From the NCBI GenBank assembly GCA_902533795.1, contig CACAND010000003.1:1-64000 (forward strand): a DNA stretch of 64,000 nucleotides, given 5' to 3'. The notes beneath the pieces were generated by a model that saw nothing but the letters and a program-made list of their open reading frames with translations, had not been told where the DNA came from and searched no databases. Shown here piece by piece: positions 1 to 8,935 of the stretch. The stretch's first letter is position 1; the number at the start of each line of letters is the position of its first letter. The stretch comes from an uncultured Candidatus Actinomarina sp. GTDB lineage: Bacteria; Actinomycetota; Acidimicrobiia; Actinomarinales; Actinomarinaceae. Made by a program: the position numbers and the translations under genes.

Positions 1-7
1 GAACAAC

Positions 8-13
8 TATTAT
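8..13 (+). promoter_or_regulatory. -10-like hexamer TATTAT, leaderless GTG start
   Basis: TATTAT ends exactly 7 nt before GTG 21 at the left edge of the window. It favours GTG 21 over TTG 18. Sequence further upstream is not available. Confidence 0.4.
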
Positions 14-20
14 TGAATTG

Positions 21-980
21 GTGAAAAAAATAGTATTAAATGCCTGCGGTGTAAAATCTCTTGGTGGATTAAAACTCTTCCTTGAATCTTTTGACTTTTT
101 TTCAAAGACTGATTCAAAAATCTTAGTTTTATATTCAGAGATAGAATTTTATAAGGATTTAAACAATCAATTTTATAAAGATCAAAATATTACCTTTTAC
201 AAAACAACAAATAAAAGGTACTTTCATCCATTTCTAAATTATTTTTTGCCAAAAACAATCCTTAAGGAAATCAATAATTCGGATGCAATTATTCATTTTG
301 GCAATTTTGGGTTCAAAACACTAAAAAAATCATTTGTTCTTATTCAAAATATTCTTCCTCTCGTCAAAAAAGGTACTAGAGACACGATTCTCAAAGCACT
401 AATGAACAGAAGCATGAAGTTCTCAAACTTTATACTTATCCAACTCGATCATCTGAAAGAAGACATAGATATAAAATTTCATTCAAAAATTATACAAATT
501 GGTGAAACAAAAACTTCACAAGTCGAAATATCAAATAAAAGTGGAAACATAGTTTTCTTTGGAAGTGATGTTGCAAATAAGAATTACAATTTTATGAAGA
601 ATGTATTGAGTAAATTGCCAGATAAGGAAAAGATTACAGTTATAAATCCACCAAAAGATACGGAGAATTTTAACATTGCAAATACAGAGACTCACGATGA
701 GACTTTAAATGTATTATCAGAAAGTGAGATTTATTTTCATGCAAGTGAGCATGAAACCGTGGGCTTACCACTTTATGAAGCACAGAACCTTGGTTTAAAA
801 GTGGTTGCTCCCATTAGCTCATATACCCAATACTTCAGTCCAGAAAGTGCATTCTTATATAATATGAATGATCCTGATGATGCACTAAAAAAAATTCATG
901 AGGCCAAATCTTCAAGTATCAAAAAAATAGATACATTAAATTATTCAGAAAACTGGAAAATAGTCCTAGAGAATATCTAA
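21..980 (+). CDS. Glycosyltransferase (GT4/GT-B-like)
   Basis: Probable cytoplasmic glycosyltransferase of the polysaccharide island. The C-terminal half has the GT-B donor-site pattern: ASEHETVGLPLYEAQNLG (about residues 240-260) corresponds to the E-x7-E motif of GT4/GT1 enzymes. The N-terminal half is divergent and the protein (319 aa) is shorter than usual for GT4 (350-400). I chose GTG at 21 over TTG at 18 because TATTAT (8-13) lies exactly 7 nt upstream, which suits a leaderless start. Its stop overlaps the stop end of the convergent gene at 966-2198 by 15 bp. Acceptor and donor sugars cannot be read from the sequence. Confidence 0.75.
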   Translation: MKKIVLNACGVKSLGGLKLFLESFDFFSKTDSKILVLYSEIEFYKDLNNQFYKDQNITFYKTTNKRYFHPFLNYFLPKTILKEINNSDAIIHFGNFGFKTLKKSFVLIQNILPLVKKGTRDTILKALMNRSMKFSNFILIQLDHLKEDIDIKFHSKIIQIGETKTSQVEISNKSGNIVFFGSDVANKNYNFMKNVLSKLPDKEKITVINPPKDTENFNIANTETHDETLNVLSESEIYFHASEHETVGLPLYEAQNLGLKVVAPISSYTQYFSPESAFLYNMNDPDDALKKIHEAKSSSIKKIDTLNYSENWKIVLENI

Positions 981-2198
981 ATGATCAATTATTGATTCAG
1001 CTGTATAGTTATTAATAAATTTATCTGTATCAAATTTTTCAATTTTATTAAACATTTCTTCAATTAATGAAGAAAGTTTTTTTTCATCATCACTTTTATT
1101 TATAGTCACTAAGTTATGGAATTCATAACTTAAATTGATAACGGGGTCATCGTCAATTTCTGTGAAGTGAATTATTGGCTTTCCGGTAGCTAAATATTCA
1201 ATAACTTTACTTGGAATTTGATTTGGATTTTTATTTCCAATAGAGAGTAAACAATGTGCAGAATTTACCATAATCTGCTGTGCATCTTCTCTTGAAACAT
1301 GGGAATAAAAACTATGTTTATCTGCACTTATGTCACATGACTTTATTATTTTTTCAGAATCCTCATTTACATACCATGAAAATTCAAATTCATTATTTTT
1401 TTTAACTAAATCTAAGAATGAATTTGGCGACCTCACACCCTTAGTGAATATTCCAAAATAAGATAGTTTTATTGGTCGAGTTGAATAATTATATGACAAG
1501 GTTTTGTTGAAAAGATCATTATCAAAATTACTAATAGGGCTTGCAACAATTAATTTACTGCTTGGTATATTAAAAAATTTCTTATGATTGCTCAATGCAT
1601 CTTGGTGTGTAAATAATATTTTATCTGCCTGAGAGTAAAATCTTTTTTCATATCGTTTATTTAAACCTGAATAGAGAAATCTATTATTTTCTGGTGCATC
1701 AACTTTTAAAGAGAACGGATCACCAATATCCATAATCCATTGTTTTTTAACCTTTTTATTAATTAGGTAAGCTGCAATGTGTGAAGAAAAAGGCAAGCTT
1801 ACAGATATAATCACATCATAATCCTTGGAAATATTATTTCTATTCCTATATATTTGATAAATCCAAAACATGGAATAGTCAGGCCAAGCAAGATAATTAA
1901 TGAAAAATCGATATATTTTTTTCAAACTTCCATAAAAAAATTTTTTAATGGATTCTTCAGAGCTGACTTTTTGTGATTTTTCTCTAAGATTTGAAACTAC
2001 ATTTATATTATTTTTATTTCCAAAATAAAGCATCTTCACATTATCTTTATCAAAATCTGGATACATCCCAGTCAAAATAGTTACTTCATGTCCTTTACTG
2101 ATAAGCTCTTCTACCAATAATTTCCAACGTGTTGTTCTAGGACTTACATGTGGTAAGTATTGATGAGTAACTATTAATATTTTTTTATACTTTTTCAT
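966..2198 (-). CDS. Glycosyltransferase family 4
   Basis: GT4-type glycosyltransferase with an N-terminal Rossmann acceptor domain (ILIVTHQYLPHVSPRTTRW, residues 7-25) resembling WcaI/WbuB-like enzymes. WIMDIGDPFSL near residue 155 matches the W-x-x-D-x-R/G-D-P-x element of that subfamily. The C-terminal donor domain carries YLATGKPIIHF. It is the last gene of a minus-strand unit running from asnB (8249) through the flippase, heparinase-like and polymerase genes, and its ATG overlaps the polymerase stop by 14 bp. It likely adds one sugar to the lipid-linked repeat; the linkage is unknown. Confidence 0.85.
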   Translation of the reverse strand: MKKYKKILIVTHQYLPHVSPRTTRWKLLVEELISKGHEVTILTGMYPDFDKDNVKMLYFGNKNNINVVSNLREKSQKVSSEESIKKFFYGSLKKIYRFFINYLAWPDYSMFWIYQIYRNRNNISKDYDVIISVSLPFSSHIAAYLINKKVKKQWIMDIGDPFSLKVDAPENNRFLYSGLNKRYEKRFYSQADKILFTHQDALSNHKKFFNIPSSKLIVASPISNFDNDLFNKTLSYNYSTRPIKLSYFGIFTKGVRSPNSFLDLVKKNNEFEFSWYVNEDSEKIIKSCDISADKHSFYSHVSREDAQQIMVNSAHCLLSIGNKNPNQIPSKVIEYLATGKPIIHFTEIDDDPVINLSYEFHNLVTINKSDDEKKLSSLIEEMFNKIEKFDTDKFINNYTAESIIDHLDIL

Positions 2199-3573
2199 TT
2201 TTAAATTCTAAAAGCATCAAACCTAGTGAGATTGCTAGCATCGTACTTAATTCCTCTGCTTGAAAGAAAAACATTAACAAGATTACTATTAAATTAGAAA
2301 AGATATAGAAAGTATATTCATTGCCTCTTTTATAAAGTTTTTTCAAAACGTTTGATATGAATATAAGAAACCATAATAAACCTACAAGGCCTGCAGAAAA
2401 ATAAAGATTTATATATAAATTATTAAATGAAACAACCTGACCTGGATTTCTATAAACAATTTCTCCATTTACACTTTTCTTTGTTAAATCATCAAAAGTT
2501 GGTGAAAAATTTAAATTAGCAATACCTAATCCTTGTCCAAATATTTGAAGATTTTCGTTAGATATGTATTCATTTAATATAGATATATTTTCGAAACCAT
2601 CTAACCCGCCCCTTGTGATTAAAGTGATTCTCTCAAATATACTTTTTGTTACACTTTCTGAATTTTTAGCTTCATCTAATTCATCGTCATATAATGAACA
2701 GTTACATTTATCAGGAGATTCTGGAGGGCACATTGAAGGATCTAAGGCTGGAAATTTATAACCGATACTATTTCCTATAAAACTAGAAAATAATAAAAAA
2801 ATCATTGGAATAATAAATAAAAAATCAAAATTTTTATTTTTTATTGTCCATAAAATAGTTGCAGCAACAATCCCTAGAATCAAGCTAATTACACCTGTTA
2901 AGCTTCTTGATAAAATAATTGCAAAAATTGGTAAAAGTGACAATCCGTACCAAATTGATTGTTTTCGTGCCAAATAAAAATTTAAAGGGATGATTGGTGC
3001 CAACCATACTGCCAAGAAACTTGGCTCTCTGAAAGTCCCATAATTTCTAAGGATAGAACATGCTCTCTTTATTGGTTGTGACCAACCTCCAGAACCTGGT
3101 CTATTTCTTGAAAAGTCCTGAAAATCAAATATATATGAAAAATATGATATTAAGGACATTACAGAAACAAAAATCCCGATGAAAGAAATAAACTTTATAA
3201 TCGTATCTCGTTCAAAAAAATTACTTAAAGTATAGACAAACCAAATAACAGCAATGAATCCAAGTAGCTTAAGAAGTCTGAGTGAAATATATTGAGTGAA
3301 CGTAGAACTAGCAAACTCAGGTAGATCAGGGCTGTATGAAACGGCTCTAATTAAAGTAACAGAGACGAAATAAAGAAGTAAGATTCTCAAAGAATCGAAA
3401 TGATTAAATTCAATTTCTAAACCAAAAAAATAATAAATTATATAAATAAATATAAAAATTGAGATTCCTATCCAAGGTAAAGGTATTGAAAATAGACTAA
3501 AAGCATCAAGACTTTCGAAGAATATACCAATTAAAAAAAGAAAAAAAAGTGGAGTAATTTTTTTTGTTTTCAA
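2185..3573 (-). CDS. O-antigen polymerase/ligase-like membrane protein
   Basis: Multi-pass membrane protein (462 aa, about 10-12 predicted TM segments) of the Wzy/WaaL (O-antigen ligase) type, expected to polymerise or transfer lipid-linked glycan on the outer face of the membrane. A large external loop (about residues 270-375) holds paired cysteines (CPPESPDKCNCS). A motif around residue 165-185 (SQPIKRACS then GTFREPSF) is shared with the paralogue at 43768-45072 (SQPHRAMSTFREPVIF). The start is TTG at 3573 inside a TTGA overlap with the upstream stop. Family assignment rests on topology and these motifs; polymerase and ligase cannot be told apart. Confidence 0.75.
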   Translation of the reverse strand: MKTKKITPLFFLFLIGIFFESLDAFSLFSIPLPWIGISIFIFIYIIYYFFGLEIEFNHFDSLRILLLYFVSVTLIRAVSYSPDLPEFASSTFTQYISLRLLKLLGFIAVIWFVYTLSNFFERDTIIKFISFIGIFVSVMSLISYFSYIFDFQDFSRNRPGSGGWSQPIKRACSILRNYGTFREPSFLAVWLAPIIPLNFYLARKQSIWYGLSLLPIFAIILSRSLTGVISLILGIVAATILWTIKNKNFDFLFIIPMIFLLFSSFIGNSIGYKFPALDPSMCPPESPDKCNCSLYDDELDEAKNSESVTKSIFERITLITRGGLDGFENISILNEYISNENLQIFGQGLGIANLNFSPTFDDLTKKSVNGEIVYRNPGQVVSFNNLYINLYFSAGLVGLLWFLIFISNVLKKLYKRGNEYTFYIFSNLIVILLMFFFQAEELSTMLAISLGLMLLEFKNEKV

Positions 3574-5204
3574 TTTATACGTTTGTATCCTTTCGAGAAT
3601 TTAAATTTAACACCCTCATTTAATTCTCCCCAATTTTCATATGGTTTTAAAATAGCGTCATTAGAAAAATCACTTATTAGTATATTTCCATTTTCAATTA
3701 GAATTTTCCTATAAATTTTATTTCCATTAAAAATGGCACTACCCAAAAAATTATTTTTATCCAAAGATAACACTTTCCCATCTTCCATATAGTTAAGCTT
3801 AAAACAATCAAACTCTGATTCTTTTGGAAATTCTATATCTGCGTTTGGTCCCCAATGAAATTTCATTGATCTAAATTCATTCCTTGTTTTAATATCATCA
3901 GTATATGTTCCAGTTCCTGGATCTCTTGCTATCCATTTATCAGCGGCGAAACATTCAATTGAAAGCTGGTCATAATGAGAATGTCCACCAACACTATTTT
4001 GTCCTATTTGACCACACCTGATACTAAAGTACTCTGACCCCTCAAGATTGCGCCAAATATAAATACCAAAATCAGGATATGAATAAAGTTTGAAATCATT
4101 TTTAAATATTTTTATCAAAGGGTGGTCAACCCTTGAATAAGCAGTTAAATCTACAGCATCATTTTTTAGATATGGTATTTCAATGGTATTTTTATTTTCA
4201 TAACTGTAAAAATGATCAATAAGATTTATTAACCAACTCATTTTTAAGGGATTATCTTCATCATGGTAAAAGTAAAAAAGTCTACCGGAATCATTGTCTC
4301 CAATCTGAGACAATTCTCCATTAATCATAAGCAAATTTAATAAATTTCTATTTGAAGATACTTTTTGTTGAATCAATTCTAGTAATGGTGAATCAGGCTG
4401 AAGTTCATCTAACGAAAGCTTAAAAATAATTAATGCTTCTGTAACAAATGCAGAATAGTGGGATGAACCTTCAAAATTAGTTCCATCTTTGTAAAATTGT
4501 CTATTTAATTCTTTGTTAAGCTCATTGAAATAATAAATAGTTTCATCTTCATGCCCGTCAAATTTATATGTTGCTAGCGTCAAAATTATTGAACATAGTT
4601 GAATTAAATAATGATTTCCAACAACATTTCCATGATTTTCAAGATTTTCGGTAATGAATTGGTAGTGTTGGCTAATATATGTATCAATTAAATCTTTATT
4701 ATTTCCCAGAATTTTTGAGTCTAAGTCATTCTTCTCTAAAAAATTTCTATGAAAAATAAGATTTATATTTCTAATTGCCACATCCATAGGACTATTCCAG
4801 TAAATTAAGGGAAAATTATTAATGTCTACATTTTCGTTTAAATCGTGATCTTTTTTTAAAACAGACAATAAATCTAATTTTTGTAAAAATTGAAGCCTTG
4901 AGGCCTCATATGGGACTTTTACATCACCATTGTCAAAATAAGCAGGAATAAATTTTTTATGTGATTTGAAATCAATTTCACTAAAAATATCTATAGAAGT
5001 TACTAAATTATCAGTTTCCTTACCAAATATTTTTTTAGAATAATTAATTTTGTAATCTGTATTTAACAATAAATAAGAAACCAATAACTCATGATATTTT
5101 GGAATCGCGTATTCAAAAGATTTAAAATCTGCGGGGATAATTATTTTCTTTGCGAATAAGTTTCTAAATTTAAATCTTACTCTTTGTAAAAAAAGTTTAA
5201 GCAT
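3570..5204 (-). CDS. Heparinase II/III family protein
   Basis: The C-terminal half (from about residue 370) has the heparinase II/III beta-sandwich signature: IRCGQIGQNSVGGHSHYDQL followed by DKWIARDPGTGTY and a downstream R-S-x-x-FHW. The N-terminal half is alpha-helical, with a YWNSPMDVAIRNINL segment typical of the toroid domain. Family members are polysaccharide lyases acting on uronic-acid glycans, but homologues also occur inside exopolysaccharide biosynthesis clusters with AsnB-type enzymes, as here. No signal peptide is evident, so a cytoplasmic or biosynthetic role is possible. The ATG overlaps the flippase stop by 8 bp. Catalytic activity is inferred only. Confidence 0.85.
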   Translation of the reverse strand: MLKLFLQRVRFKFRNLFAKKIIIPADFKSFEYAIPKYHELLVSYLLLNTDYKINYSKKIFGKETDNLVTSIDIFSEIDFKSHKKFIPAYFDNGDVKVPYEASRLQFLQKLDLLSVLKKDHDLNENVDINNFPLIYWNSPMDVAIRNINLIFHRNFLEKNDLDSKILGNNKDLIDTYISQHYQFITENLENHGNVVGNHYLIQLCSIILTLATYKFDGHEDETIYYFNELNKELNRQFYKDGTNFEGSSHYSAFVTEALIIFKLSLDELQPDSPLLELIQQKVSSNRNLLNLLMINGELSQIGDNDSGRLFYFYHDEDNPLKMSWLINLIDHFYSYENKNTIEIPYLKNDAVDLTAYSRVDHPLIKIFKNDFKLYSYPDFGIYIWRNLEGSEYFSIRCGQIGQNSVGGHSHYDQLSIECFAADKWIARDPGTGTYTDDIKTRNEFRSMKFHWGPNADIEFPKESEFDCFKLNYMEDGKVLSLDKNNFLGSAIFNGNKIYRKILIENGNILISDFSNDAILKPYENWGELNEGVKFKFSKGYKRIN

Positions 5205-6411
5205 TAGATTTCCTGAAACTGTATGAAGTCACTATTGAAATAATTGTTTGTGATGTAATAATTGACAGAATTGCTGGATTGGATATATTCAAGTTGTGAA
5301 GCAAAAAATAAACAAGATATGAAATTATAGATGCTGAAATAATAATTTTTGTTATATTTACTTCAAAACCTAAAGCCCTAGAAAAAATAATATTGATTCT
5401 AGACCAAACCATTAAAGGTAAAGAAAAAAGAATCAAAGAAGTTTGAGAGGAGACATCTCTGAAATCTTCACCAAGAAGGGACACTAGAATATCTCCCGCA
5501 GTATTTCTTAATAAGTAAAAAGTAATTGGAATAATGAATGAAAAAAAGAATACTCTCTTTAAACGATCTCTTATATTTTGAATTTCATTTTTATCTTTTG
5601 CTCGTGATAATTCTGGAAATAATATATCAAGACTTGCAGCTAAGAGTTGAAAAATAATTTCTAATATTCTTCTGGACCAAGCTAAGACACCCAATGCTGG
5701 ACCAAAATAAAATAAACCTAACAAAACTATATCTAATTCTGAAATCAAAGCACTAGAAAATGTTGTAAGTACCATTTTTCTTCCAGAATTAGTCAGCTCT
5801 TTCCTTGTTGATTTTTCATGGTCTAAGTCTCTTTTTCTCTCGGTTTCAGGTATGTAGTAATGAGCGACTAGAAAAAATACAAATAATATAGCGGATTGGT
5901 ATAGTACAACATATATTATTTCTAGACCATTCATAACAATAAACCAGGCTCCAAATCCATAGAGGATTGTTCTTACGATTATTTGTTTGGATGTAATTAC
6001 AAAATTGCCATCTGCTTGAAAATATGCCAGTGCAATATGAATCATTTCGTTAAAAACAAAACCTACAAGAAAAAATACTGTCATTGGGTAATCTCTACCA
6101 AATAAAAATGTTATTGGGAATAACGCCGCTGAGGCAAATGAAAGATTCCTTAAAACTAGGTAATATGAGTTAGCAAAAAGAGAATTTTTAAAACCAACAT
6201 TTTGAGCTCTTAGCTTTGTTACAACTAATGCAAGAGATAATACAGTTGCTGTTCCAATTAGAACAGAAAGACTTTTTGATGCGGCATATTCACCATATAT
6301 TTCTGCACCATATTCTCTACTGATTATTGTGATTAAAAAAAAATTAACTCCTAAAAGAGTTAACTGCATAAGTGAAATATAAACTGTATTTTCTTTCCAA
6401 TTTTTTATCAA
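5197..6411 (-). CDS. Polysaccharide flippase (Wzx/MATE-like)
   Basis: Integral membrane protein of about 404 aa with roughly 12 hydrophobic segments spread over the whole length, in the pattern of oligosaccharide flippases (Wzx, MVF/MATE superfamily). It would move the undecaprenyl-linked repeat across the membrane. I place the start at TTG 6411, which forms a TTGA overlap with the asnB stop and has AAGGG upstream. A longer frame opens at TTG 6435 but would overlap asnB by 28 bp. It sits between asnB and the heparinase-like gene in one unit. A second flippase of the same class lies at 45105-46361. Confidence 0.85.
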   Translation of the reverse strand: MIKNWKENTVYISLMQLTLLGVNFFLITIISREYGAEIYGEYAASKSLSVLIGTATVLSLALVVTKLRAQNVGFKNSLFANSYYLVLRNLSFASAALFPITFLFGRDYPMTVFFLVGFVFNEMIHIALAYFQADGNFVITSKQIIVRTILYGFGAWFIVMNGLEIIYVVLYQSAILFVFFLVAHYYIPETERKRDLDHEKSTRKELTNSGRKMVLTTFSSALISELDIVLLGLFYFGPALGVLAWSRRILEIIFQLLAASLDILFPELSRAKDKNEIQNIRDRLKRVFFFSFIIPITFYLLRNTAGDILVSLLGEDFRDVSSQTSLILFSLPLMVWSRINIIFSRALGFEVNITKIIISASIISYLVYFLLHNLNISNPAILSIITSQTIISIVTSYSFRKSNA

Positions 6412-8249
6412 TTCGCAACCCTTGCTAAATGCCAATTTGAAAGATTAATTAAGTACCATTTCTTCTGATAATCCTTACCGTTTAGGATTTGGTTTAATTC
6501 TCTTTCATTAAATAAATTTACTAGAGAATTGAACTGTTGCACAGATTCATGGAATTTTTCCTCATCTTTCTTGATCCACTCACCTATTGGGGCCCTGAAT
6601 CCTTGTTTTTTTCTATTAATGATCTGTTTAGGTAAATATTTTGAAGCAACCTTTTTAAGAAGGCTTTTTGTATTAGATAAGTCAATTAGTATATCTTCTG
6701 GCAAGGAAAGTACATATTCTACTAATTTATGGTCAAGAAAAGGCACTCTTGCCTCAACGGCAGATTGCATTACAAGCTTATCCATTCTCATAAGTAAAAG
6801 TTCTGGAAGTCTAATTTTTAAATCAATTAAAGTCATCCACTTAGAAATTTTTGAGCCTTTATGTGAAAAATATTCTGACCATTTATTGTCAGCATAATAT
6901 ATCAAATCAGAATCATTTGGTAAGCCATTGACTATTAAGCTATCTAGCTCTTTCAAATTAAAACCCAATGCTCCACCTGCAAAGGAAGTTCTATTGAAGA
7001 GAATATTGCTTAGTAAATTTAATCTATGATTCTTAAAATTCGAGTATTTTTTTGTTGATTTAAATAAAGGTTTTAAATATTTATTCAGGTTGAGAAACCT
7101 ATTCCAATGATCATATCCGTAGAATAATTCATCTGCACCTTCTCCAACTTGGACGACCTTAATGTTGTTACTTCTTGTTTTCTTACCTAGAAAATAAAGT
7201 GGGATTCCTACCTCATCTCCAACCAAATCGTCTTGATAGAATGAATAATTATTCAGAAGATCTTGAAATTCTTTATATGAAATATTCTCCTGGATTAAAT
7301 CTATTTCGTTATTAGATGCTGCAAATTTTGCTTCATCTAATTCTCCTTCATATCCAGGAAAATGATCTTCAAAATCGATGTTGAATCCTTTAAGTCCTGC
7401 TTTTTCATTTTGTTTCATGAGCTTACCAATCAAAGACGAGTCAAGCCCTCCAGATAGAAATAATCCAACCTCAACATCACTTACTTTCCTGTACTCAACA
7501 GATTCTGTTATTAATCTGTCTATATTTTTAATTGCTTCATCTTCTGAGATATCATTATCAACTTCAATAACAAACGGATCCCAGTATTGATTAGATTTTA
7601 TAGAGTTATCTGAGAAAAATTCTATGTATTCTCCAGGTTGTACTTTTGAAATATTCAAATTTCCTGTTCTATTCATCGGAACACAAAGATGCCTCAAGTA
7701 TGCAACATAAGACTCAATATCCGGTTCAAATGGAATTAAATTTAATTGTTCTATAGTTTTTAACTCTGAAGAGAAGATGAACCAATCTTCACTCTTTGCA
7801 AAGTACAGAGGTTTGATTCCAATTCTGTCTCTGGCTAAAAAGATAGAATTTGTCATTGCATCATGAATAGCAAAAGCAAATTGGCCTCTTAATTTTTCCA
7901 ATATTTCAGCTTTATATTCTATATATCCTTTAAGTAATACCTCTGTATCGCCTTTTGTAGAAAATTTTATACCTTTACTTTCTAATTCGGTTCTAATTTC
8001 TTTAAAGTTATAGATTTCGCCGTTAAAGACAATCGTATATCTTTTCTCTTCGTCCTGATAGGGTTGATTTGATCTGGAATCTAAATCAATAATTGAAAGC
8101 CTGCTGTGTATAAAACATAGTGAATCTGAAATATAATTAATGGAAGAATGATCGGGTCCCCTGTGTTCCAGGGAGACTTTCATATTATTTGCAATATTTT
8201 GGTCGATTTTAGAATTGTTAATGCTAACAATTCCACCAATTCCACACAT
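6408..8249 (-). CDS. asnB: Asparagine synthase (glutamine-hydrolysing) family amidotransferase
   Basis: Class II glutamine amidotransferase fused to an ATP-pyrophosphatase synthetase domain. The protein begins MCGIGGI, so Cys2 becomes the N-terminal nucleophile; therefore I start at ATG 8249 and not at the open ATG 8282. A TAGAGT hexamer 7 nt upstream supports this. Residues to about 215 form the Gln amidohydrolase domain (EHRGPD, FNGEIYNF); SGGLDSS (about 265) is the PP-loop; RVPFLDHKLVEY lies in the C-terminal part. It could make asparagine, but inside a glycan unit with heparinase-like and uronic-acid genes it may instead amidate a uronic acid, as proposed for WbpS-type homologues. Family certain; substrate inferred. 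Confidence 0.93.
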   Translation of the reverse strand: MCGIGGIVSINNSKIDQNIANNMKVSLEHRGPDHSSINYISDSLCFIHSRLSIIDLDSRSNQPYQDEEKRYTIVFNGEIYNFKEIRTELESKGIKFSTKGDTEVLLKGYIEYKAEILEKLRGQFAFAIHDAMTNSIFLARDRIGIKPLYFAKSEDWFIFSSELKTIEQLNLIPFEPDIESYVAYLRHLCVPMNRTGNLNISKVQPGEYIEFFSDNSIKSNQYWDPFVIEVDNDISEDEAIKNIDRLITESVEYRKVSDVEVGLFLSGGLDSSLIGKLMKQNEKAGLKGFNIDFEDHFPGYEGELDEAKFAASNNEIDLIQENISYKEFQDLLNNYSFYQDDLVGDEVGIPLYFLGKKTRSNNIKVVQVGEGADELFYGYDHWNRFLNLNKYLKPLFKSTKKYSNFKNHRLNLLSNILFNRTSFAGGALGFNLKELDSLIVNGLPNDSDLIYYADNKWSEYFSHKGSKISKWMTLIDLKIRLPELLLMRMDKLVMQSAVEARVPFLDHKLVEYVLSLPEDILIDLSNTKSLLKKVASKYLPKQIINRKKQGFRAPIGEWIKKDEEKFHESVQQFNSLVNLFNERELNQILNGKDYQKKWYLINLSNWHLARVAN

Positions 8250-8256
8250 TTCTCTA

Positions 8257-8262
8257 ACTCTA
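8257..8262 (-). promoter_or_regulatory. -10-like hexamer TAGAGT for asnB, leaderless spacing
   Basis: TAGAGT on the minus strand ends 7 nt before ATG 8249, so the predicted transcription start falls on or beside the start codon. There is no Shine-Dalgarno sequence. It also argues against the upstream ATG 8282. Confidence 0.5.
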
Positions 8263-8302
8263 ATGTTATATTTTTTATTCAAGTAAATTAATTTGAATAG
8301 TT

Positions 8303-8308
8303 TAGAGT
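8303..8308 (+). promoter_or_regulatory. -10-like hexamer TAGAGT for the sugar transferase
   Basis: TAGAGT lies 9 nt before ATG 8318 with no Shine-Dalgarno sequence. The 68 bp between asnB and this gene must hold both divergent promoters. Confidence 0.4.
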
Positions 8309-8317
8309 AAATATTGT

Positions 8318-8935
8318 ATGAAAATAATTTTTGACATTACAATTATGGTTTTTCTTATTCCAGTTTTTATATTCTTTTTTCCAATAATTTATCTATCAAT
8401 AATTATTTCAGATGGTTATCCAGCAATATATATCCAAGAAAGAGTTGGTAAAAACGGTAAGATTTTTAGATTATATAAATTCAGAACTATGGATGAAAGC
8501 TCTGACGAAGATTTACATCAAGAGCATTATAAAAAATTAGCAGATGACGAAACAATTGAGCCCTCCTTAGAACCGGGAAATCCAATAAGAATTGAAAACG
8601 ATGACAGAATAACCAAAATTGGTCTTTTTTTAAGAAAGACATCCCTAGATGAACTGCCAAATGTAATTAATGTTGCAAAAGGAGAAATGTCTACTGTCGG
8701 CCCAAGACCTTTAGTTGTTTATGAGTCAAAACTACTTGGCAAATATCAAAAAAAGAGAAATTCAGTTAGGCCTGGAATAACTGGTCTTGCCCAAGTCCAA
8801 GGAAGATTAGATTTAAGTTTACAGGAAAGGCTTTATTGGGATATTGAGTATGTAGAAAACTACAACTTTTTACTTGATTTTAAAATACTTTTTCAGACAA
8901 TTATCTCAGTTATTTCAAGAAAAGGGGCAAATTAA
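8318..8935 (+). CDS. Undecaprenyl-phosphate sugar phosphotransferase (PglC/WcaJ C-terminal type)
   Basis: Initiating sugar-1-phosphate transferase of 205 aa, the minimal monotopic (PglC-like) size: one N-terminal hydrophobic re-entrant helix (residues 5-32) followed by the catalytic core. Core motifs: ERVGKNGKIFRLYKFRTM (about 47-65), TSLDELPNVINVAKGEMS, TVGPRPL (about 129-135) and RPGITGLAQVQGR. It transfers a sugar phosphate to undecaprenyl phosphate to begin a lipid-linked glycan. It is a lone plus-strand gene between two minus-strand glycan units. The stop overlaps the convergent glycosyltransferase stop through a shared TTAA. The sugar is unknown. Confidence 0.92.
   Translation: MKIIFDITIMVFLIPVFIFFFPIIYLSIIISDGYPAIYIQERVGKNGKIFRLYKFRTMDESSDEDLHQEHYKKLADDETIEPSLEPGNPIRIENDDRITKIGLFLRKTSLDELPNVINVAKGEMSTVGPRPLVVYESKLLGKYQKKRNSVRPGITGLAQVQGRLDLSLQERLYWDIEYVENYNFLLDFKILFQTIISVISRKGAN

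Noticed and set aside
6529..6897. 122-aa open frame opposite asnB
   Set aside because: Antisense shadow in an AT-rich region; composition is not protein-like.
8250..8282. N-terminal extension of AsnB
   Set aside because: The family requires Cys directly after the initiator Met; ATG 8249 gives M-C-G-I-G-G and has a well-placed hexamer.
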